From assembly GCF_900591205.1 (NCBI RefSeq), contig NZ_UUPU01000085.1, positions 310,001-374,000 of the forward strand: 64,000 bases of DNA, given 5' to 3'. The position numbers were made by a program, and so were the translations under genes. The DNA is from Pseudomonas viridiflava. Lineage in GTDB: Bacteria; Pseudomonadota; Gammaproteobacteria; Pseudomonadales; Pseudomonadaceae. The notes beneath the pieces are model-generated. The model was not told the origin of the DNA and did not search any database. It saw only the letters and a program-made list of their open reading frames with translations. This document shows, in pieces, positions 25,686 to 34,702 of this stretch. Positions within the stretch are counted from its first letter, which is position 1; each line of letters begins with the position of its first letter.

Positions 25686-26942
25686 TTAATAGTCGATGGG
25701 GTCGCGGATGATCGGGCAGGTCATGCAATGGCCGCCGCCACGCCCGCGGCCGAGTTCACCGGCACTGATGGTGATGACTTCCACACCGGCCTTGCGCAGC
25801 AGGGTGTTGGTGTAGGTGTTGCGGTCGTAGCCGATCACCACGCCGGGCTCCACGGCCACCACGTTGTTGCCGTCGTCCCATTGCTCGCGTTCGGCGGCGA
25901 AGCTGTTGCCGCCGGTTTCGACCACGCGCAGCGCCTTGAGGTTGAGCGCTGCGGCAACGGTTTCGAGGAAGTTGGTTTTCTCGCGCTGGATGTCGATGCC
26001 GTGGGGCTTGCTTTCATCCGGGCGCAGGGTGAACGGCACGATCTGGTTGACCACTTCGGGGAAGATGGTGACCAGGTCGCGGTCGCAGAAGCTGAACACG
26101 GTGTCCAGGTGCATCGCGGCGCGCGATTTCGGCAGGCCGGCAACGATTACTCGCTCCACGGCTTTGTTCTTGAACAGGTTGCGCGCCAGTTGGCCGATGG
26201 CTTGGTGGGACGAGCGTTCACCCATGCCGATCAGCACGACACCATTGCCAATCGGCATCACGTCGCCGCCTTCAAGCGTGGCGGCGCCGTGTTCCTGGTC
26301 GGGGTCGCCGTACCAGATCTGGAAGTCCGCGTTGGTGAACTCAGGGTGGAATTTGTAGATGGCGCTGGCCAGCAGGGTTTCCTGGCGTCGCGCCGGCCAG
26401 TACATCGGGTTGAGCGTCACGCCGCCGTAGATCCAGCAGGTGGTGTCGCGGGTGAACTGGGTGTTGGGCAGCGGCGGCAGAATGAAGCTTGCGTGGCCGA
26501 GGAAGTCGCGGAACATCTCGATGGTCTTGCCACCGAAGCTGCTCGGCAGGTCATCGGCCGATACGCCGCCAATCAGGAACTCGCTGATTTTGCGCGGCTC
26601 CAGGCTGCGCAGCCAGGAGCTGACTTCATCGACCAGGCCCAGGCCGACGGTGTTGGAGGTGATCTTGCGTTGCAGGATCCAGTCCAGCGCCTCGGGGATG
26701 GCGACGATATCGGTCAGCAGGTTGTGCATTTCCAGCACATCAATGTCCCGCTCACGCATCTTGGTCACGAAGTCGAAATGGTCGCGCTTGGCCTGGGCCA
26801 CCCACAGCACGTCATCGAACAGCAGTTCATCGCAGTTGTTGGGGGTCAGCCGCTGGTGGGCCAAACCTGGGGAGCACACCATGACTTTGCGCAGTTTGCC
26901 GGCTTCGGAATGTACGCCGTACTTCACTTTTTCCGTGGTCAT
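25686..26942 (-). CDS. arcA: Arginine deiminase
   Basis: Hydrolyses arginine to citrulline and ammonia. 418 aa. The catalytic Cys is in the C-terminal RGRGGGHCMTCPIIRDPIDY; other active-site stretches are TRDTTCWIYGGVTLNPM and LEGGDVMPIG. Start MTTEKVKYGVHSEAGKLRK; the frame extends 7 codons upstream without a better site. It follows arcD by 24 bp. Confidence 0.97.
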   Translation of the reverse strand: MTTEKVKYGVHSEAGKLRKVMVCSPGLAHQRLTPNNCDELLFDDVLWVAQAKRDHFDFVTKMRERDIDVLEMHNLLTDIVAIPEALDWILQRKITSNTVGLGLVDEVSSWLRSLEPRKISEFLIGGVSADDLPSSFGGKTIEMFRDFLGHASFILPPLPNTQFTRDTTCWIYGGVTLNPMYWPARRQETLLASAIYKFHPEFTNADFQIWYGDPDQEHGAATLEGGDVMPIGNGVVLIGMGERSSHQAIGQLARNLFKNKAVERVIVAGLPKSRAAMHLDTVFSFCDRDLVTIFPEVVNQIVPFTLRPDESKPHGIDIQREKTNFLETVAAALNLKALRVVETGGNSFAAEREQWDDGNNVVAVEPGVVIGYDRNTYTNTLLRKAGVEVITISAGELGRGRGGGHCMTCPIIRDPIDY

Positions 26943-26966
26943 TACAGATCCTCCAGTGAACATCAG

Positions 26967-28394
26967 TTACAGAGTCAGGAAGCCGTCGTAGAGGCCATAA
27001 GCAGCCACCAGGGCGCCAATGACGACTGCGGCGAAAATCAGCTTCTCGACGTTGGTGAAAATCGGTTTGCCCAATTCATGCTTGGCCTTGGCGAACAGAA
27101 TCACGCCAGGGGCATAGAGCAGGGCGGACAGCAGCAGGTATTTGGTGCCACCGGCATAGAGCAGCCACACCGCATAGACCAGGGCGATGGCGCCGATGAA
27201 CAGGTCTTTCCTGCGTTCGCGCAGGGCGTTTTCGTAGGTTTCGCCGCGCACTGCCAGCAGCAGTGCGTAAGCCGCCGACCACAGGTAAGGCACCAGGATC
27301 ATCGAGGTGGCGAGGTAGATCAGCGACAGGTAAGTGCTGGCCGAAAACAGCGTGATCACCAGGAAAATCTGGACCATCGCGTTGGTCAGCCACAGCGCGT
27401 TGGCCGGCACCTGGTTGGCGTTTTCGCGGCGCAGGAACTCCGGCATGGTGTGGTCCTTGGCGGCGGCGAACATGATCTCCGCACACAGCAACACCCACGA
27501 CAGCAACGCGCCCAACAGCGAGATGATCAAGCCGACGCTGATCAGCACCGCACCCCAGTGGCCCACCACATGCTCCAGCACGGCAGCCATCGACGGGTTC
27601 TGCAGTTTGGCCAGTTCCGGTTGGGTCATGATCCCCAGGGACAGCACGTTCACCAGCATCAAGAACAGCAGCACGGTGATAAAACCGATCACGGTGGCCT
27701 TGCCCACGTCGGAGCGTTTTTGCGCACGGGACGAGAAGATGCTCGCGCCTTCGATGCCGATAAATACCCAGACGGTGACCAGCATCATGTTGCGCACCTG
27801 GTTCATCACACTGCCCAGGTCGGGGTTTTTCACGCCCCAGATATCCGCGGTGAAGATGTCCAGCTTGAACGCGAACACCGCGATCAACACAAACAGCACC
27901 AGCGGCACCACCTTGGCGACGGTGGTCACCAGGTTGATGAAAGCGGCCTCCTTGATCCCGCGCAGTACCAGCAAATGCACGGCCCACAGCAGCACCGACG
28001 CGCCAATCACCGCCGCCGGGGTATTGCCTTCGCCGAAGATCGGAAAGAAGTAACCGAGGGTGCTGAACAGCAACACGAAGTAGCCGACGTTGCCCAGCCA
28101 GGCGCTGATCCAGTAACCCCAGGCCGATGAAAAGCCCATGTAGTCGCCGAAACCGGCCTTGGCGTAGGCGTAAACGCCGCCGTCGAGGTCGGGTTTGCGG
28201 TTGGCCAGGGTCTGGAACACGAATGCGAGGGTCAACATACCGATGGCGGTAATTACCCAGCCGATCAGCACCGCGCCCACGTCGGCACTGGCCGCCATGT
28301 TTTGTGGAAGTGAGAAGATCCCGCCACCAATCATTGAGCCCACGACCAGGGCAACCAGTGCGCCGAGTCGAAGTTTTCCGGGAGATTCAGACAT
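26967..28394 (-). CDS. arcD: Arginine/ornithine antiporter ArcD (copy 1)
   Basis: Inner-membrane APC-family exchanger of 475 aa that imports arginine and exports ornithine, first gene of arcDABC. About 12 hydrophobic helices; the first carries VVGSMIGGGIFSLPQNMA, the glycine-rich substrate loop of the family. Start MSESPGKLRLGALVALVVGS; 19 further upstream codons are open but carry no ribosome site. An Anr-type box precedes it. Confidence 0.93.
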   Translation of the reverse strand: MSESPGKLRLGALVALVVGSMIGGGIFSLPQNMAASADVGAVLIGWVITAIGMLTLAFVFQTLANRKPDLDGGVYAYAKAGFGDYMGFSSAWGYWISAWLGNVGYFVLLFSTLGYFFPIFGEGNTPAAVIGASVLLWAVHLLVLRGIKEAAFINLVTTVAKVVPLVLFVLIAVFAFKLDIFTADIWGVKNPDLGSVMNQVRNMMLVTVWVFIGIEGASIFSSRAQKRSDVGKATVIGFITVLLFLMLVNVLSLGIMTQPELAKLQNPSMAAVLEHVVGHWGAVLISVGLIISLLGALLSWVLLCAEIMFAAAKDHTMPEFLRRENANQVPANALWLTNAMVQIFLVITLFSASTYLSLIYLATSMILVPYLWSAAYALLLAVRGETYENALRERRKDLFIGAIALVYAVWLLYAGGTKYLLLSALLYAPGVILFAKAKHELGKPIFTNVEKLIFAAVVIGALVAAYGLYDGFLTL

Positions 28395-28817
28395 CGCATA
28401 ACTCCAATGCAGGAGAAGAGAGACCACAGAATAAATCCGTGTGCTAATCAAACAGCTGACTCAGATCACTTCATTGGCACATTCCATTGTGAATTAATGA
28501 CTTACGGGGAAACCCCCTGGGCAATACTTTTCCGCGGAAAGGCGCTTTCCAGAGCGGTCTCTCCGTTGTAATTAATTATTTAGTCTGCGCAGTGGCCGTT
28601 TTAAGCTAGACCGTTTTGACGGATGTGCAAACTTTTCCCTGCCGTCCGGCCAAGTAGCAACTGCGGGCGGTATTTAAAATCTAAATAAGCCTGAACGTTA
28701 TAAACTGTCATGCCATTGCGTTATGAGCCTGTGGGTTTTATCGCGGTATTTAATAAACGCTACACTCGCTGAGTTAATTATTTTGTCAGCTCAACTTATA
28801 GTTCTTCAGGAGTCTGC
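28395..28817. other. Divergent control region between the two arcD genes
   Basis: A 423-bp AT-rich gap without a coding gene. It holds the Anr-type promoter of arcDABC (28428-28469), a GGGGAAACCCC hairpin (28506-28516), a perfect palindrome TTTCCGCGGAAA (28529-28540) partly overlapping GGAAAGGCGCTTTCC (28536-28550), and presumably the promoter of the second arcD, for which no convincing -35/-10 or Anr box is visible. Confidence 0.6.
28428..28469 (-). promoter_or_regulatory. Anr/FNR-type box and -10 element of arcDABC
   Basis: On minus, GTGATCTGAGTCAG (28469-28456) keeps the TGA-N6-TCA core of the TTGAT-N4-ATCAA Anr site. A TATTCT hexamer lies at 28433-28428. A start at about 28421 puts the box centre at -41.5, the class II activator spacing, with a 26-nt leader before arcD. 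Confidence 0.65.
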
Positions 28818-30245
28818 ATGTCTCAACCGGCCGAGAAACTTCGACTCAGCGCGCTGATTGCACTGGTGGTGGGCTCAATGATCGGCGGCGGGATTTTTTC
28901 CTTGCCGCAGAACATGGCGGCGCGTGCCGAGGTGGGAGCGGTGCTGATCGGTTGGGCGATCACCGCGGTCGGCATGTTGACCCTGGCGTTTGTGTTCCAG
29001 ACCCTGGCCAACCGCAAGCCCGAGCTGGATTCCGGGGTGTACGCCTATGCCAAGGCGGGTTTCGGCGACTACATGGGCTTTTCGTCGGCCTGGGGTTACT
29101 GGATCAGTGCGTGGATGGGCAATGTCGGCTACTTCGTATTGCTGTTCAGCACACTCGGCTACTTCTTTCCGGTGTTCGGCCAGGGCAATACGCCGGTGGC
29201 CATCGGCTGCGCGTCGCTGCTGCTGTGGGCGGTGCACTTTCTGGTACTGCGCGGGATCAAGGAGGCCGCGTTCATCAACCAGATCACCACTGTGGCGAAG
29301 ATCGTGCCGCTGGTGATGTTTATCGTGATCGCCGGCGTGGCGTTCAAGGCCGATATTTTCACCCGGGATATCTGGGGCCTGGGTAACCCGCAGTTCGGCA
29401 GTGTGGTGGACCAGGTGCGCAACATGATGCTGGTCACCGTGTTTGTGTTTATCGGCATCGAGGGCGCCAGCGTGTATTCGGCGCGGGCCGAGAAGCGCTC
29501 GGACGTGGGCCGCGCCACGGTGATCGGGTTTCTCGGGGTGTTGGCGTTGCTGGTGCTGGTCAATCTGCTGTCCCTGGGAATCATGAGCCAGCCGGAACTG
29601 GCGCAATTGCAAAACCCCTCGTTGGCGGGCGTGCTGGAGCATATCGTCGGCCCCTGGGGCGCGTTGCTGATCAGCCTCGGCCTGGCGGTTTCGCTGCTGG
29701 GGGCGTTGCTGTCCTGGGCGCTGTTGTGTGCCGAAATCCTCTACGCCACCGCCCATGACAAGACCATGCCGGCCTTTCTGAAAAAGGAAAACGCCAACCA
29801 GGTGCCGGTCAACGCCCTGTGGCTGACCAATCTGATGATCCAGGCATTCCTGGTGATCACGCTGTTTTCCCACAGTACCTACACCAACCTGATTTACCTG
29901 GCCTCCTCGATGATCCTGGTGCCCTACCTGTGGTCGGCGGCGTATGCGGTGCTGTTGAGCGGGCGCGGCGAAACTTATGACGGCGCCCAGCGCCAGCGCT
30001 TCAAGGATCTACTGGTGGGGTTGATTGCCCTGGGCTACGCCGTGTGGCTGCTGTATGCCGGCGGCCTGAAGTACCTGCTGCTGTCGGCGCTGCTGTATGC
30101 GCCCGGTGTGATCCTGTTTGCGCAGGCCAAGCGCGAGCAGGCCCAACCCTTGTTTACCGCCGTGGAAAAAGGCATTTTCAGCTGCGTGATCGCCGGCGCG
30201 GGCCTGGCGGCGTACGGGCTGTACAGCGGGGTATTGTCGTTGTGA
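28818..30245 (+). CDS. Arginine/ornithine antiporter ArcD paralogue (copy 2)
   Basis: A second 475-aa APC-family antiporter transcribed away from the arc operon. Length, helix layout and most of the sequence match copy 1 by eye, including VVGSMIGGGIFSLPQNMAAR, so it arose by duplication. Differences cluster in loops and the N-terminal dozen residues (SQPAEKLRLSALIAL). The start follows CAGGAGTCTGC. Same substrates are likely, but a shifted preference (for example agmatine/putrescine or citrulline) cannot be excluded. Its stop overlaps the next gene's GTG. Confidence 0.88.
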   Translation: MSQPAEKLRLSALIALVVGSMIGGGIFSLPQNMAARAEVGAVLIGWAITAVGMLTLAFVFQTLANRKPELDSGVYAYAKAGFGDYMGFSSAWGYWISAWMGNVGYFVLLFSTLGYFFPVFGQGNTPVAIGCASLLLWAVHFLVLRGIKEAAFINQITTVAKIVPLVMFIVIAGVAFKADIFTRDIWGLGNPQFGSVVDQVRNMMLVTVFVFIGIEGASVYSARAEKRSDVGRATVIGFLGVLALLVLVNLLSLGIMSQPELAQLQNPSLAGVLEHIVGPWGALLISLGLAVSLLGALLSWALLCAEILYATAHDKTMPAFLKKENANQVPVNALWLTNLMIQAFLVITLFSHSTYTNLIYLASSMILVPYLWSAAYAVLLSGRGETYDGAQRQRFKDLLVGLIALGYAVWLLYAGGLKYLLLSALLYAPGVILFAQAKREQAQPLFTAVEKGIFSCVIAGAGLAAYGLYSGVLSL

Positions 30246-31105
30246 GATTGGCGTATCAGGCGCCCTATGACTGGGAGGCGATGCTGGGTTTCTTGGCGGC
30301 GCGGGCGATCACCGGTTTGGAGACGGTGGTGGCTGGCGTGTATCGACGCAGTATCAGCATTTGCGGCCGGCATGGCTGGATCAGTGTCGCGCCGGGGGCA
30401 GGGGACTGGCTGGAGGTCGGTGTCGAGTTCCCGGACGCCGCCGCGCTGCCCGAGATCGAGCAACGCCTGAGGGCAATGTTCGACCTGGATGCCAAGCCGC
30501 GCTTGATCAATGCGCAATTGGCCGCCGACCCGTTGCTGGCGCAGCTGGTTGCAGCCCGCCCGGGCCTTCGCGTTCCGGGCACCTGGGATGGCCTGGAAGT
30601 GGCGATTCGTGCTGTGCTCGGTCAGCAGATTAGCGTGGTGGCGGCCATCCGTTTGGCGGGCAAGTTAGTGGCGCAGTATGGCCAGCCGCTGCACACGCCA
30701 CACGCCGGTATCACCCATGCGTTCCCGACGCCTGAGGTGTTGGCGGCGGCGGACCTTGCGACATTGGGCATGCCCAGGGCGCGCGGTCGTACCTTGTCGG
30801 GTGTGGCCCAGGCTTTGCTGGATGATCCTCAGTTGTTTGACCCCAAGGCCAGCCTTAAGGAGGGTGTGGCGCGGTTGGTTGCGTTACCGGGCATTGGCGA
30901 CTGGACCGCGCAGTACATCGCCATGCGTCAGATGCGCGAGCCGGATGCGTTTGCGTCGGGAGATATCGGGCTGATCAATGCGCTGGCGGCGTTGGAAGGC
31001 GGGCCGGTTTCGGCGCGTCAGTTGTTGGCGCGGGCCGAGGCGTGGCGGCCTTTGAGGGCGTATGCGGCGCAGCATTTGTGGACGTCGCTGCAGCGGGTGG
31101 ATTGA
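30242..31105 (+). CDS. AlkA-type DNA-3-methyladenine glycosylase
   Basis: Base-excision repair enzyme of the HhH-GPD family, 287 aa. It has an N-terminal AlkA-like domain and the helix-hairpin-helix LVALPGIGDWTAQYIAMR, followed by the catalytic Asp in FASGDIGLINAL. The start is taken as the GTG overlapping the upstream stop (GTGA), giving VRLAYQAPYDWEAML; the frame is open for 66 codons before it inside the antiporter gene. No Ada methyltransferase domain is fused. Confidence 0.85.
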   Translation: MRLAYQAPYDWEAMLGFLAARAITGLETVVAGVYRRSISICGRHGWISVAPGAGDWLEVGVEFPDAAALPEIEQRLRAMFDLDAKPRLINAQLAADPLLAQLVAARPGLRVPGTWDGLEVAIRAVLGQQISVVAAIRLAGKLVAQYGQPLHTPHAGITHAFPTPEVLAAADLATLGMPRARGRTLSGVAQALLDDPQLFDPKASLKEGVARLVALPGIGDWTAQYIAMRQMREPDAFASGDIGLINALAALEGGPVSARQLLARAEAWRPLRAYAAQHLWTSLQRVD

Positions 31106-31119
31106 TAGCGTCTGTACTG

Positions 31120-31199
31120 GCAGCATCGCGGGCAAGCCTGGCTCCTGCAAGTGAATGCATTCCAATGTGGGAGCTGGCTTGCCTGCGATAGCGGTGTTC
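31120..31199. repeat. REP pair in outward orientation
   Basis: The left copy (GCATCGCGGGCAAGCCTGGC) and right copy (TGTGGGAGCTGGCTTGCCTG) are arranged opposite to the other pairs in the window, between two convergent genes. Confidence 0.75.
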
Positions 31200-31202
31200 A
31201 GA

Positions 31203-32552
31203 TCACCACTGAGGCCGATGTGAACCCAGCTCCCCCGCCGGCAAATCCCACTGCAACGGCGTGCCGCTGATGGTCACCGGCGCCAGCAAACGGTGGGCCT
31301 GGCCCCAGGCTGTTTGCTCCACCACCAGGCCCTGATCCCCCGGTTCTTCAGCCCGCAACGCCAGTTGTTGCGGCACTTGCCCCGCGTCCACCAGCAACTT
31401 CGCCGTACGCGCCAATGACAAACGCGCCGAGTCGCCACGGCCGGTTTTCAGCCGTTCGCTTAACGCCCGAATCGCACCGGCCGCCATCAGGTAGCCGGTC
31501 GCATGGTCCAGCGCCTGCAAGGGCAGCGGCAGCGGTTTGTCCGATTGTTTCCAGGCCATGCCGGCGTCGGCAATCCCGCTGCTCATCTGCACCAGGCTGT
31601 CGAAGCCGCGACGATTGCGCCACGGGCCGCTCCAGCCGTAGGCATTGAGGCTCACGTCGATCAGGCCGGGGGCGATCTGTTGCAGTTCGCCAGCGGTGTA
31701 GCCCAGTTGCTCCAGGGCATCGGCGCGGTAACCGTGGAACAGAATGTCGGCGTCCCTGAGCAGGCTTTCAAAAATCTGGCGGCCTTCGGGCGTTTTCAGG
31801 TCCAGGCGTGCACAGCGTTTGCCCAAGGTCATTTCCGGCACCACACCCGGCTCGTTCCAGCTGGGCGAGTCGATGCGCAGTACATTGGCGCCCAGGCCCG
31901 CCAGAAAGCGACTGGCCACCGGGCCGGCCAATACGCGGGTCAGGTCCAGCACCTTGATCCCGGCCAGAGGGCGGGCGACCGAGCCGAGCCAGGGTTTGTC
32001 AGCGGTGGTTTCAAAGGTCTGACGCTGCACCAGCGCTTCGGCATTCACCGCCAGCCCTTGCGGATGTTGCTGCCAGGCTGGCCAGGCACGCATCTGCGCT
32101 GCACAGCCAGCTTCGTCGACAATCGCCTGTTCCAGCTCGGCTACATTCCATTTGGCGACTTTGCCGGCCATCTCGGCGCGGTCATCAGCCTTGCCCAGTA
32201 CCCGCTCAGCGGCGGTACGGTGATGGGGGGCATTGGTGTGCAGGCGGATCCAGCCGTCGGCGCCGGCATAATCGCCGGCGACCGGGTCCCACAGCGGCGG
32301 CGTTTGCCAACCGACCGGGCGAATAGAAGAAGAGAACCAGAAAGAGGCGAGGCGTCGGTTTACGCTGACGCTGGGCAAACGCCCGGTTTGCTGTTGGATC
32401 AACTCGGCGACAGCCTGACCGGCGGCGCCGATGCTGGCGCTGGCCAGGTCGGTGACGGCAAAGGCCGAGGGCAGGGCACCGACCTCGGTCAGGCTCAATG
32501 GGGTTTGCGGCAGATCGAGTGCAGCTTGGATGGGAGTCAGCAGGTCAGTCAT
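31203..32552 (-). CDS. Class III (CaiB/BaiF family) CoA-transferase
   Basis: A 449-aa family III CoA-transferase. The core motif is KVLDLTRVLAGPVASRFLAGLGANVLRID (key part LTRVLAGP) near residue 200, followed by DLKTPEGRQIFESLLRDADILFHGYR. The N-terminal 190 residues are an extension with weak similarity to the core, as in the longer fused members. The substrate cannot be read. Start ATG at 32552 with GGAGGG upstream; the TTG just before is less likely. Stands alone, convergent with the glycosylase. Confidence 0.8.
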   Translation of the reverse strand: MTDLLTPIQAALDLPQTPLSLTEVGALPSAFAVTDLASASIGAAGQAVAELIQQQTGRLPSVSVNRRLASFWFSSSIRPVGWQTPPLWDPVAGDYAGADGWIRLHTNAPHHRTAAERVLGKADDRAEMAGKVAKWNVAELEQAIVDEAGCAAQMRAWPAWQQHPQGLAVNAEALVQRQTFETTADKPWLGSVARPLAGIKVLDLTRVLAGPVASRFLAGLGANVLRIDSPSWNEPGVVPEMTLGKRCARLDLKTPEGRQIFESLLRDADILFHGYRADALEQLGYTAGELQQIAPGLIDVSLNAYGWSGPWRNRRGFDSLVQMSSGIADAGMAWKQSDKPLPLPLQALDHATGYLMAAGAIRALSERLKTGRGDSARLSLARTAKLLVDAGQVPQQLALRAEEPGDQGLVVEQTAWGQAHRLLAPVTISGTPLQWDLPAGELGSHRPQW

Positions 32553-32592
32553 CAAAGGCCCTCCGTATGAGAAGGGCCACTATAGAAGATCA

Positions 32593-33936
32593 TCAGGTCG
32601 GTGTGACCACCCCAGGTTCCAGGGGCAGGTCGATACTGGCGATGAAGCCGCCCTCGGCATGGTTCGCCAGGAACAGGCTGCCGCCATGGCGTTCGGCTGC
32701 GCGCCGTGCAATCGCCAGGCCCAGGCCGTGGCCTTGGGCCGTTTGGCCGGGGGCGCGGTAGAACGGTTCGCCCAGTTGGCTGAGGTGTTCGGGTTCTACG
32801 CCGGGGCCGTGGTCGCGCACGCTGATGATGATGTGCTCGCCGTGCAGATGGGCTTGCAGCTCAATCGGCTGGCCCTTCGGATTAAAGCGCTGGGCATTGC
32901 GCAACAGGTTATCCAGCGCCCGTTCGATCATGGTCGGCCAGCCCTTGAGGCGCAGCTCGGGTTCGCTCCTCAGTTGCACCGCCTGGTCCGGCGCACTGAG
33001 CTGGGCGTCTTTTTGCAGGGTCCGGAGCAGCAGGTTGAGGTCGACCTCTTCGGCGCTGGCGTTGTCGGCATCGACGCGGGCCAGCACCAGAATTTCGCTG
33101 ATCAGCGCTTCCAGGCGGTCGCATTCACGGGTCAGGCGCGGCCAGAGTTTCTCCCGCTCTTCGGGGCTGGCGCGTTCGGCCAGGGCCAGGGCAATGCGCA
33201 GGCGTGCCAGGGGCGAACGCAGCTCGTGGGACACATCCCGCAGCAACTGGCGCTGGCTGCCGATCAGGCTTTGCAGGCGCGCACCCATGCGGTTGAAATC
33301 GGTGGCGAGCACGCCGAACTCGTCGCGCCGGTCGGCCAGGCGCGCCAGGCTGTTTTGCTGGTAGGTGGTCTGGCCGAGGTCATGCACCGCGCCGCGCAGA
33401 CGGCTGAGCGGGCGGGTGATGGACAGCGTCACCAGCAGGCTGAACAGGGTCAGCACCACCAGGGCAATCGCCAGCGCGCTCAGTGGCCATAGCAGGCTGT
33501 TGCGGTGCCAGGCATCCAGTTCGGGATGGGGAATGCGGTAGATCAGCAGGTAGGTGTCGCCGGTTTTTTCACTGGTGTACTCGGCGGTCAGGCGACGCCA
33601 GGGCAGATGGCCGTCCTGGCTGTCATTCTGTCGGGCTTCGAAGGCGGCGGCGCGGCGTGGGAAGGTGCCGCGCACCACCGGCTCGCCGCTTTCGTTGAGC
33701 ACTTGCACGTCGATGTGGTACTGGCGTTTGCGCTGTTGCAGCAACTCCTGAGCGGCGTCCTCGCCCTGGGCTTCGTAGAGTTGGGTCCACTCTTCGGGCA
33801 GGTTGTTGAGGCCGGGATGACGGCTGAGAATCCAGGCATCTTGATTAAGCATGTGCCCAAGCAGGATCGACAACCCGGCAACCAAGGCGATGGCCAGCCA
33901 GAAACTGGCCAGGATGCGCCAGAACAATGAACGCAC
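32593..33936 (-). CDS. Cpx-like sensor histidine kinase
   Basis: Inner-membrane kinase of 447 aa matching the P. aeruginosa PA3206 (CpxS/CpxA-like) position. Two membrane helices (about 9-29 and 148-172) bound a periplasmic domain; a HAMP segment (TRPLSRLRGAVHDLGQT) follows. The H-box is DVSHELRSPLARLRIA, and the ATP domain has the N-box (ALDNLLRNAQRFNP) and GLGLAIARRAAERHGG. With the periplasmic Spy/CpxP-like gene and the response regulator it forms an envelope-stress locus on one strand. Confidence 0.88.
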   Translation of the reverse strand: MRSLFWRILASFWLAIALVAGLSILLGHMLNQDAWILSRHPGLNNLPEEWTQLYEAQGEDAAQELLQQRKRQYHIDVQVLNESGEPVVRGTFPRRAAAFEARQNDSQDGHLPWRRLTAEYTSEKTGDTYLLIYRIPHPELDAWHRNSLLWPLSALAIALVVLTLFSLLVTLSITRPLSRLRGAVHDLGQTTYQQNSLARLADRRDEFGVLATDFNRMGARLQSLIGSQRQLLRDVSHELRSPLARLRIALALAERASPEEREKLWPRLTRECDRLEALISEILVLARVDADNASAEEVDLNLLLRTLQKDAQLSAPDQAVQLRSEPELRLKGWPTMIERALDNLLRNAQRFNPKGQPIELQAHLHGEHIIISVRDHGPGVEPEHLSQLGEPFYRAPGQTAQGHGLGLAIARRAAERHGGSLFLANHAEGGFIASIDLPLEPGVVTPT

Positions 33937-34004
33937 AGGAAACCCTCAAACAGGAAAAGCCCAGCGGCGCGAGCCACTGGGCTGGGGGAGTTAACGCTCG
34001 TGCA

Positions 34005-34469
34005 TTATTGCGCTTTTTGCGGCTGTTGCGCTTTCCATGCCTGGAATTCCTTCCATTCGGCGCGGCGCTGTTCTTGCTTCTTGACGATTTCGTCGAATTT
34101 CTTCTGCTGGTCAGGCTTGAGCACGGCACGGATATCCGCCTGGGTTTTCTGCTTGCCGGCGGCGATCTCATCCTGCATGGCTTTCTGGTCGGCGGCCGGG
34201 AGTTTGTCCAGGTACTTTTTGACCAGGTCTTTGCGAGCGTGCCATTGGTCGCCCATCAGCTTGCCGATTTGCTCGCGCTGTTCCTTGCTCAGGTCCAGTT
34301 GGCTGAAGGGGCCGCCTTTGCCACGCGGACCGTGTTCACCGCCGTGGCCCGGGCCACCCATCATGTGGCCGGAAGGTTCGCCCATCGGGCCTGGGCCTTC
34401 GGGCATGGCCGCCATGGCAACGGTCGGCAGGGCAGCGGCGAACATCAAAGCGATAAGGGTCTTGCGCAT
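34005..34469 (-). CDS. Spy/CpxP-like periplasmic protein
   Basis: A 154-aa secreted protein. The signal peptide (TLIALMFAAALPTVAMA) is followed by a Gly/His/Pro-rich segment (GEPSGHMMGGPGHGGEHG), which could bind metal, and a long helical domain with LTxxQ-like motifs (LSKEQREQI, LKPDQQKKFDE). Such proteins act as chaperones or damp the Cpx sensor. It sits between the kinase and regulator genes, which supports a feedback role. Confidence 0.85.
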   Translation of the reverse strand: MRKTLIALMFAAALPTVAMAAMPEGPGPMGEPSGHMMGGPGHGGEHGPRGKGGPFSQLDLSKEQREQIGKLMGDQWHARKDLVKKYLDKLPAADQKAMQDEIAAGKQKTQADIRAVLKPDQQKKFDEIVKKQEQRRAEWKEFQAWKAQQPQKAQ

Positions 34470-34613
34470 GGTGATTCTCCTGTCTCTATTCCGGTGAGTC
34501 CGGATGTGAGTAGGTTACCCAGATCAAGGTCAGCGGCAGTCAGGGGAGGGTAAAGCTTGCGTAAAGAGGGTTTTGTTGCGAACTGACAAAACTTCAAGGC
34601 TATACATGCCTTT

Positions 34614-34685
34614 TGTGGGCGCTGGCTTGCCTGCGATGACGGCGGTAAATTCGCCATAGCTATCGCAGGCAAGCCAGCTCCCACA
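34614..34685. repeat. REP pair
   Basis: Inverted pair (TGTGGGCGCTGGCTTGCCTG and complement) immediately after the response regulator stop. The 234-bp stretch upstream of the Spy-like gene holds nothing else but presumed promoter sequence. Confidence 0.85.
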
Positions 34686-34702
34686 GGGTTTTGGCGCAGT
34701 GC

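Noticed and set aside
25629..28130. 833-codon open frame opposite arcA/arcD (plus)
   Set aside because: Runs across three real genes on the other strand and is rich in His/Gln/Asp; a shadow.
28560..28817. Anr box for the second arcD
   Set aside because: TTGACGGATGTGCAA and similar words miss one half-site entirely.
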